Of a stretch of DNA of 64,000 nt, positions 56,889 through 64,000 are shown piece by piece. The notes below the pieces were generated by a model. It saw nothing but the letters and a program-made list of their open reading frames with translations. It did no database searches and had not been told where the DNA came from. The DNA is from Vandiemenella viatica (lineage: Eukaryota > Arthropoda > Insecta > Orthoptera > Morabidae). The stretch's first letter is position 1, and every line of letters starts with the position of its first letter. Location of the stretch: NCBI GenBank assembly GCA_031002005.1, contig CM061920.1, positions 52,554,610 to 52,618,609 of the forward strand, written 5' to 3'. Position numbers and translations under genes: made by a program.

Positions 56889-57270
56889 ATATTTGTTACT
56901 AATTGTGTTCTTCGGTAATTCTACAAACAAATCCAATTCCCTTTCACTCCTTAAGACTCCTGTGTTTGGCTCCAATAATGTTGTATGACCAACATTTTGA
57001 ATCACAATTCCCTAACTTTCCTAACACACTTCATCACTCTCCCCTATCACCTGTCAGATGTGTCATGCCCGATTGAGTTTAGGATCAAATATGCTTTGGC
57101 TTCAAAAAGCAATTTCTCATCCAGCTTATTACAATCATACAAATTGTTTTTTTGTACATCTCAATAGCTAATACTTTTTGTAATTTGACTTTATTTCATT
57201 TTGGCCTACCTATTTTAAAAAAAATTTACTCAACTTTCTGTAGCTCTTCACAATCCTCTATAATTTTAAC
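56889..57270 (-). mobile_element. LINE family L3, old minus-strand fragment
   Basis: The reverse complement shows weak alignment with 23940-24240 (for example AAGCTGGATGAGAAATTGCT against GTGGGGAAGAAGCTGCTTAT, and TTGTTTGTAGAATTACCGAAG against TTGTCTTTGGCAATTATCACAG). Confidence 0.45.
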
Positions 57271-57384
57271 CCTTACATATGTTTTCATCTGCAAATATAT
57301 AGTATCATTACAATAATAAACCGTAATTGATGTACACTATTTTCATGTGGATAATGGAAACAAAGATACTGCCGTTAAATGCAG

Positions 57385-57640
57385 AAAATAAAATAGGAGA
57401 AGGAAAATAACCCATCTCTTACTACAAATGAAGGCAGGAAGGCCAGATATACATATAAAAAACACAAACATAATTCACAATATTTTGGTTTGTAACCATA
57501 CTCCTATAAATGAGACATGTGGCAGGGGGAGGGGGAAAGATAAGAGGACAGCTAGACCTGCCATATCAATCAATGAATGTGTTTACCATGCTGTTTTTTC
57601 TTCTCATTCATAAAACCATGCCAGTCCTTCTTTTTTTTTT
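57385..57640. mobile_element. PLE terminal fragment
   Basis: GGAAAATAACCCATCTCTTA, ATGAAGGCAGGAAGG, and CACAATATTTTGGTTTG follow the order of the PLE end boxes at 14930-15020 and 15350-15440. Decayed. Confidence 0.45.
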
Positions 57641-57886
57641 ACCTCCTTTTGTGGTATTGCTTTTCATGGACCTGTGTATTGTTTCAACAGTTTTGTTTGT
57701 TTCTGTGTGTTTTTGTTGAGTTCATAACCTTTCAAACCTGTTCCGATTGTGCTTGTGGCCACTTAAATTTAAATCTTTTTGCATTCTGAATAGCTTGTGT
57801 TGGGGTTATGCATAAACTTCAGTCTTTGCTATGACCGTGGATGTTTCAGTTCTAGCTTTGCAAATGTACTTGGTCGCCACTTAGCT

Positions 57887-59560
57887 TGTTAGACCCCAAA
57901 CTAAGGAAAGGTGACTAAAATAATGTTTGCAAGTCTATTGCTGGTATATATAAGATATATTCTTGAAGATTTTTCAAAGACAGAAACTGAAATGGCATCA
58001 GACAAAATCTCTGAAGATTTAGTTGCAAGTTCGATTAACCGATTCGAACCAGACCACACCCCATAGTTCAATGTACGATTAGCTAACTTTGTGAAAGCAA
58101 ATAAAATTTCAACACACGCTACTACAATTCAACTGGTTACCAAATGACTGACACTTAGATGATCCCGACGCCTCACATGGCGTAAAATACGGCTTCACTG
58201 CTACATTGCTAAAAAAATGAATATGCAAACCTACATTATGCCAAAATAAAATGGTTGCACAGTAGTGCTCGATATGAAACTTACTGGCCGACTGAACTAC
58301 ATGGTGTCACGCTCACTGTTTCTGGAAGACTGGGCTACTGAAACTGATTGGGAAGGAAGAGGAAAATCTGGGCTGCTATTTGTACTCACAGACCGTGGGA
58401 ATGCCATACTGTTCCGTTTCACATGAGAATCTTCTGGAAAACGTATCAGATATCAAATCTCGCACTTGTAAGCTAGTATCAAATATTTTGACCTTGAATG
58501 TTAAAACTTTTTCTATCACTCTGAAATTTTGAGAGTTGTTAGATATTATAAAAAAATAGGTCAACTTTAATCCTTATAAAAAAAATTTGTAGCTGTAATA
58601 GTTTCGCCCTAAAAATCATTTTGATGCGATTAATAAAACCTGTTAATAACTTTCACAATATTGTTATTAATAAACTGATGTAAATTTTATTTTAAGTCTA
58701 ATTATCTGCTCTTTCCTTCGCTATGAAACAAATCATGTTTACTAATGTCAAAAGGATGAAATAAAATTCATTATCCAAAAACAGAATCTAACTAGTTAGT
58801 ATTTCAGAAGTTATTAAAGTTATCAACTTGAAAATAGTTTTGATCAAATCTACATATTAAAAAAGGTTTACTGTGTAAATTTGAAGTTTCTAACTGCTTT
58901 TTTTTATTTATTATAAATTGTTGTAAATATCACGAACTACATAGTGCTATGCTTACTGTTTCTGGAAGACTGGGGTGAGGGAAGGTTCTAGGCGGGTATT
59001 TAAGCTCACTGGCCGTGGGAACCTGCAAAACTTCTTTCCTATGAGAATCTTCAGATAACTGATCAGTTTTGCATAAGCTTACATCAAATTCCTTGACTTT
59101 GAACATTAAAAATGTTTCTATCATTCTGAAATTTTGAGAATAGCAAGATTTTATAAAAAAAAGTCAACTTTAATCCTTATTTAAAAAAATCTGTAATTTT
59201 AATAGTTTCCCTGCAAAAAAAAATAATTTTGATGCGATTACCAAGACTTGTCAATAAATTTCGTAATTTTACAGCTATTAAGCTGAAACAACTTGTATTC
59301 TATTCCTAACTTACTGTCCTTCTATCTGATATCAACTAAAATGTGTTTACTATTTTTCAAAATTGGGATAAAATTCATAAACAAAATCTGACTAATTAAG
59401 TTATTAAGGATATCGACTTAAGAATAGTTTCAAACAAATCTACGTACTGACAAATGGTTACTGTGAAAATTTGAAGTCTCTAAGTGCTTTCTACGATTTA
59501 CTACGAATTTACTATTTTTATAATGGCAACAAAGAAGAATAATTTCCATGAGGTAAAAGG
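57887..59560 (+). mobile_element. LTR-like repeat R2, copy 2, with internal duplication
   Basis: It begins TGTTAGACCCCAAACTAAGG. It aligns with 38150-39440 and contains a direct tandem duplication (58277-58916 and 58917-59520). The 3' edge is not defined. Confidence 0.5.
58277..59520. repeat. Tandem duplication, unit about 640 bp
   Basis: CTGTTTCTGGAAGACTGGG occurs at about 58317 and 58957. The following 550 bases stay collinear: CACTGGCC/CACAGACCGTGGGAA, CTGAAATTTTGAGA, GTCAACTTTAATCCTTAT, TTTTGATGCGATTA, and TAAATTTGAAGT...TAACTGCTTT. Offset is 640 bases with few gaps. Confidence 0.8.
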
Positions 59561-61874
59561 GTATTGATAGCTAGCATCAAATCATTTACATAAAACATAA
59601 TCACTGTTATTACTGCATTTACTTTCTTATGTGACCATGATATTAAAATTGGAAAAAAAAGGATGCAGCTAGAATACAATTTAGTTATTGCAAATTTTCC
59701 ACCCCTTGGCTTCTAAAGGTGAACATTTCAGCCATCATGTACGCAGTTCTTAGTGGTTGCAGTTAATTTTGATGTGCTTATGATTCACTTCAGAAAATTC
59801 ACTGGATACAGAAATGTAAATGCTACAGTAGCATAACTGCAAGAGATATTGAAACTGAATGAATGTAGGTAGGAAAGGGAAAGGCTATAGTTTGTTTCGA
59901 TTCAGTTTTTGGATCTTTCGAAATTTTTAATTACTACTAACTTGACCAAATATTACAATTATTTTATAATTGAAGTTGTGCCCATAATTTCTTCTATGCA
60001 ACTTTGTAGATGTGTGAGGAACAGTGGAGTATAAAGATTTTCTACATGTTATATTTATGATGAATACTAAAGTTGGGTGTTATAATGTTGAATATGATCG
60101 ATGGAAAAGTCCTCTGCTATAATTGTATGCCAATTTACAGTGACCTACGTCAGATCTAAGTCTGGGTAGTGCATTACAATATGTTCAGTGGTCCAAATAC
60201 TTTCACATATAGAAAGCACGTCTCATAAGGTTATTGTGTTCCTTTGTGACAAGACAGTAATTCGTTGATGTGGGACTTTATTAATGGAAAAGTCGTTCAT
60301 AACTGGATTGCAGACATATAATCATTAAGTTTAACAAGTTTGGTAATCATTCTGGGCTAGTTTAAAACATTTTAGGAATTAAAGTATTTTCATATTTCAT
60401 GATTTAATAATAAGGAGCATGTTCAGGGTATGGCAAATTAAACTAGTTCGGTGCTGCATGCTTGAATATATACTGTTAAAGATTCACACATTTGCTAGGT
60501 GACATGTAAATTAAAAGAAATTAGGACTCACTTTTAAAGTGTATATGATTTAAAGATGTGACATAATTAAAAGAAATTGTTTAGGAAGGTTTGAGAAACA
60601 TTGTAGAATGCAGCTGATGTACTATAAAAGGTCTCTATTCCTGATTGTTATTAGTATTGTGAGCATTATCAGTTTGTTAAGATCATAGGCCCACTTCTAA
60701 CAATAGGTGTTATTATTTAGTAGTCTAGAAGAACTTTAAACCAATCTATCAGCATCTTGATGCCCCATGCCGCCATCCTTTACATTTGTCCTGTGACACC
60801 TCTACAGAACCCGTTAAACTAGGAGTAAAGTTGCCTGGGTTGAATGGGTTGCATGCTGTCAGATCATATATGACTTCACAGTTGTGTGAGCTGTTACTTC
60901 CTACTCCTTCCTCCACTCCACTGATGAGTTGAAATATTTTACTCTTCATCTGGACTGAACTTCTTGAAGTTAGATGTTAATTTGACAGATCCTAAATGTC
61001 CCAATGTACAGAAATAGTCATGCTTTCCTCAGCTCTTGAAGCAGTACTGCTATCATATAAAAAGTCTTAAATTCCATCACTTGAATGCTGCAATTCGACA
61101 AATCAATGGTCCTTCATATGTAGTGGTTAAGTTCTTAACCACAGATTAGAAGCTCCAGTGTGCCTCGTAACATAATCCCCCTTGAAAGAAATAATCTGTA
61201 AGATATAAATGCAATATGTCTAAAATCTTAAGGAAAAGGCATTCACAAAAATAAAAACTTATGATACAGCTCATATTGCTACTTCAGGTAACTTACACAG
61301 GTACTTAAATTTTATATGCAAATTTTCACGTCATTGATACGATTCAAATTAAAGTAAAGAAAACTAAAAATAAATATTGAAATCGTAATTCCTTATCATA
61401 TATTGCATAATTTTAATAGATGCAGGCCAGACAGATCATGATGCATGTGGAATTACTTCCATCTACATGAAGTAATGACACTGTGCACGTTACTCGTGAA
61501 AGGGATTTATTTATAAAAAACTAAATTTCTCAAGCCATATGCTGAAACTAGTTCAGGCTGCATTTCAACCTGTAGTAATGACAATCACTGCCAATGAAGC
61601 TGCTTAAAAGTAAAACAATAATACAGCATTCTGAAGCTGGTCCATTTTCTTTATCATCTCCAGTTGTACAATAAGTACTTTACTTAAACAATTCCTTCAC
61701 CCTAAATGAGAAACTTGCAGTCTCATGCTATTGTATGCTTGTGATACTGTCTTATGCCCTATGATCCTCAAGCATTCAAAGCATCCTGACTTTCTGGGCA
61801 GAGATTCCTGATTCTAGTTCATTTACATCTAGTACTAAGATAATTACCACAGGAAAGCTCTCCATTGATACATA
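59561..61874. other. Intergenic sequence, nothing recognised
   Basis: About 2.3 kb of AT-rich sequence without coding similarity, terminal repeats or structured RNA that I can see. Confidence 0.5.
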
Positions 61875-61876
61875 TA

Positions 61877-63142
61877 TGAGGGCGAATCAGAAAGTAAGTT
61901 ACACTAGCTCGCCAAGAGACCACGCTGTATGTCGTGACCATGGACGATGCGGAGCAAGCTACAGTAACTGCTGACCCATCCGATAGGAAGGTTGGTGTAG
62001 TATGTGCAGAGTGGGCTAGACTCAATGGCGTGTCAACTGGATTTTCACTAAGAATTGGAGATCCAACGATCAGATATCTATGGGCTAAATGGCTCAAGAC
62101 ATTAATTGTGAAAATGCAGTTTCTTACCCAGGTATTGTAAATTGGTGTACGCAATTTGACCCCAAATGCATGGATCTCACAGACGAATATTACAAAGGAA
62201 GGTATGCCACATCCCGTACCATTGCAAATGTTGACCGTGTGGATGTGATCATTAGACAGAATCGGCACATAACACTGCAGGAAATTTCCAGAATGCTGAA
62301 CATTTTGCATGGCATGGTTGCATACCACATCACCGCCACGAAAGAGGGCCAAGCAGGAAAAGTAATGGTGACAGTGTTCTTTGACACACAGGCTGTGTGT
62401 GGTGCATGTGGAATTTATGCCAAATTTTATAACTGCTTTACGTCTCTCTTTAACACCGAGGTCTTTAGAGACGGGAAAGGATGGGGGCAAGGAATGGGAA
62501 GGAATTCGACCATGGCCTTTTGAAGGAAGCATCCCGGCATTTGCCTGGAGTGATTTGGGGAAACCATGGAAAACCCAAATCTGGATGCCCAGACGGGGAT
62601 TCGAACCGCCGTCCTCCCGAATGCGAGGCGAGAACGCTAACCGTTACACCGCCCCGCTCGGTTTTATGCCAAAAGGTGCAATGATCAACTAAGCTTCATA
62701 TCGTCCAACGTTGAACAGGTTGTTTAAGGCCATTAAAGAAAAGCAGCTGGGAAAATTGAGCGCCAGTGTGATTTTGTTGCACGATAACGCAACACCTTAC
62801 ATGGCCCGCCAAATTTCCGAATTACTGCAGCGATTAAAGTGGGAGGTATGGCAACATCCTCCATACGGTCCAGACTTAGCGCCGTGAGAATTTTCATGTG
62901 TTTGGTAAGCTGAAAAAGCATCTTGTTGGACAATGATTCTCCAGGTGGTTACATAGCGCTGAAGGTGATTTCTACGCTACGGAAAGTTGGTTGACCGTTC
63001 TGAGAAATGTCTACAGTATCTTGGGGACTATGTGGAAAAGTGAACTTACGTTGTATGTTGTCATAGCCACGTTGCCTATGTGTAGGTGGTTTCATAAATT
63101 GTCATAATTTGGAAGTGTAACTTACTTTTTGACTCACCCTTG
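61877..63142 (+). mobile_element. mariner with internal deletion and nested SINE
   Basis: The ends TGAGGGCGAATCAGAAAGTA and, inverted, CAAGGGTGAGTCAAAAAGTA lie between TA duplications (61875-61876, 63143-63144). The body encodes NCENAVSYPGIVNWCTQFD, YATSRTIANVDRVDVIIRQN, and HITLQEISRMLNILHG (DNA-binding half). It jumps to AGKVMVTVFFDTQ, so the first catalytic Asp region is deleted. After the SINE come LLHDNATPYMARQISELLQ (second Asp) and PPYGPDLAP followed by a stop where Cys/Ser-Asp is expected. Inactive. Confidence 0.85.
62425..62662 (-). mobile_element. tRNA-headed SINE, copy 3
   Basis: On the minus strand it begins ACCGAGCGGGGCGGTGTAAC, with an A-box-like GTGTAACGGTTAGCG, B box GGTTCGAATCC, the shared body, and a tail near 62425. 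Flanked by TTTATGCCAAA at 62414-62424 and 62663-62673. It is the most complete copy (238 bp) and lies inside a mariner. Confidence 0.9.
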
Positions 63143-63144
63143 TA

Positions 63145-63407
63145 TAATGTGAGTATTTGCCACCTAACAAAAATAAAGCAAGTATTTTTCCTAATATATC
63201 CCTTCTCATTGCTTCAATAAGATCTCCTTTTATACCCATACATTAGCATATCAAATTTTAATTCTGGAGTAACAGACAATCTTTCTATGTTTGCTTAAGA
63301 ACCATACACAAGTTCATTATTGTTTTTATATATATATTTTTTCCACTCACCTGTTGAGACAACCAATCCAGCTTGTAGCATAACGCAAACAGTCTACCAT
63401 ACTAATG
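63145..63407. other. Short intergenic stretch
   Basis: No element recognised. Confidence 0.45.
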
Positions 63408-64000
63408 CGAGGTATGTCCACAAAGTAAGTTCCGTTTGGTTATATAAAACAAACGTGTACAGATACAGAAAAAATATTTACTGTACAAAAATCTACAACT
63501 GTTAAACTACTTTTCTACATAACTTCCGAAATTTTGTAGGCACTTGTCATAGCGTGGCACAAGTTTTTGTATGCCTTTTTCATAGAAGGTTGCCGCCTGT
63601 GTATTCAACCATGTGGTAACATGTTCTTTCAGCTCGTCATCATCGTTGAAGTGTTGACCACCAAGGACAGATTTTAGGTGTAAGAAGAGATGAAAGTCGC
63701 TAGGAGCGAGGTCCGGGCTGTACGGAGGATGATCAAACACATCCCAGTGAAATTCCTGTAAGAGTTGTTTGGTCACATTCGCCGTGTGAGGTCGGGCATT
63801 ATCATTGAAAAAAAAAAAAAAAAAAAAAAAAACCTTTTTGACAGTAATCCTCGGCGCTTGTTCTGTACTGCGCGGCACAATTTCTTAATGGCCTCTCAGT
63901 AACCATGTGCATTGATTGTTTGGCCTCGTGGTAAGAAATCAATCAGCAAAATGCCTTTTCTGTCCCAAAAAATGGTGCACATGATTTTTCAAGGTGCAAG
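63408..64000 (-). mobile_element. mariner, minus strand, runs off the window
   Basis: The left end carries GAGGTATGTCCACAAAGTAA, a mariner-type terminal repeat. The transposase reads leftward from the window edge. The other end is outside, so total length is unknown. Confidence 0.8.
63507..64000 (-). pseudogene. mariner transposase C-terminal half
   Basis: On the minus strand: a frame-broken FWDRKGILLIDFLPRGQTIN at the edge, then a poly(T) stretch read as Phe codons, then NDNARPHTANVTKQLLQEF (second Asp), HPPYSPDLAPSDFHLF (third Asp), and KLVPRYDKCLQNFGSYVEK before the stop. The last 100 residues are open and well conserved, so this is a fairly young copy. The 25-base homopolymer (63808-63832) replaces the expected LLLHD-type residues just before the second Asp. 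Confidence 0.87.

Noticed and set aside
61819..62532. 237-codon minus-strand open frame
   Set aside because: It lies antisense to the mariner transposase remnant and SINE at 61877-63142 and shows no motif of its own.

Overview
The window is a piece of a large, repeat-rich insect nuclear genome. It has no bacterial gene organisation. It holds one conserved host gene in five recognisable exons on the + strand. Everything else I can identify is transposable-element sequence lying in that gene's introns or 3' flank. The huge introns (7 to 22 kb) and the mix of CR1/Jockey-type LINEs, mariners, tRNA-headed SINEs and Penelope-like elements suggest a big-genome insect, perhaps an orthopteroid (polyneopteran). 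The lineage is inference.

Host gene. Exons at 2648-2789, 24809-24919, 32096-32219, 46151-46325 and 53410-53736 splice in phase into the last 292 residues of N-acetylglucosamine kinase (BadF/BadG/BcrA/BcrD ATPase family). Intron phases are 1, 1, 2 and 0, and the reading ends at a TAG at 53734-53736. The first 70 or so residues must be encoded upstream of base 1. The gene therefore occupies more than 53.7 kb.

Intron content, left to right. Bases 1-2647: decayed Penelope-like element (PLE) and LINE fragments. 3304-5810: a solo LTR with a 4-bp target duplication, next to a CR1-like LINE. 8730-14575: a nearly intact LINE reverse-transcriptase ORF (491 codons), a second LINE fragment, and a third LINE split by a mariner. 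14580-19200: PLE 3' flanks, a near-perfect 335-bp foldback and two PLEs built as inverted pairs. 19389-24650: an LTR-like copy, then a long LINE (family L3 here) interrupted by a 1.66-kb PLE whose flanks carry 5S-rRNA-like segments. 25223-27938: a Helitron-like end, an LTR with a primer-site-like flank, and a Tigger/pogo transposase pseudogene. 32325-44565: mostly PLE copies of one family in both orientations, with a pogo-type MITE. 44740-51540: two more L3 copies, an internally deleted mariner, two 'CAGGGTG' foldback MITEs, SINEs and a solo LTR. After the gene: a hAT-type MITE with an 8-bp duplication, more LTR copies (one holding a nested 493-bp solo LTR), a 640-bp tandem duplication and two mariners, one carrying a SINE and one running off the right edge.

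The elements can be ordered by nesting: L3 and LINE copies are oldest, PLE, mariner and LTR insertions are next, and SINEs and MITEs are youngest. The most unusual items are the PLE with 5S-like segments and hammerhead-like boxes, the near-identical foldback at 14920-15254, and the insertion of a PLE and a SINE at the same site in two different L3 copies.
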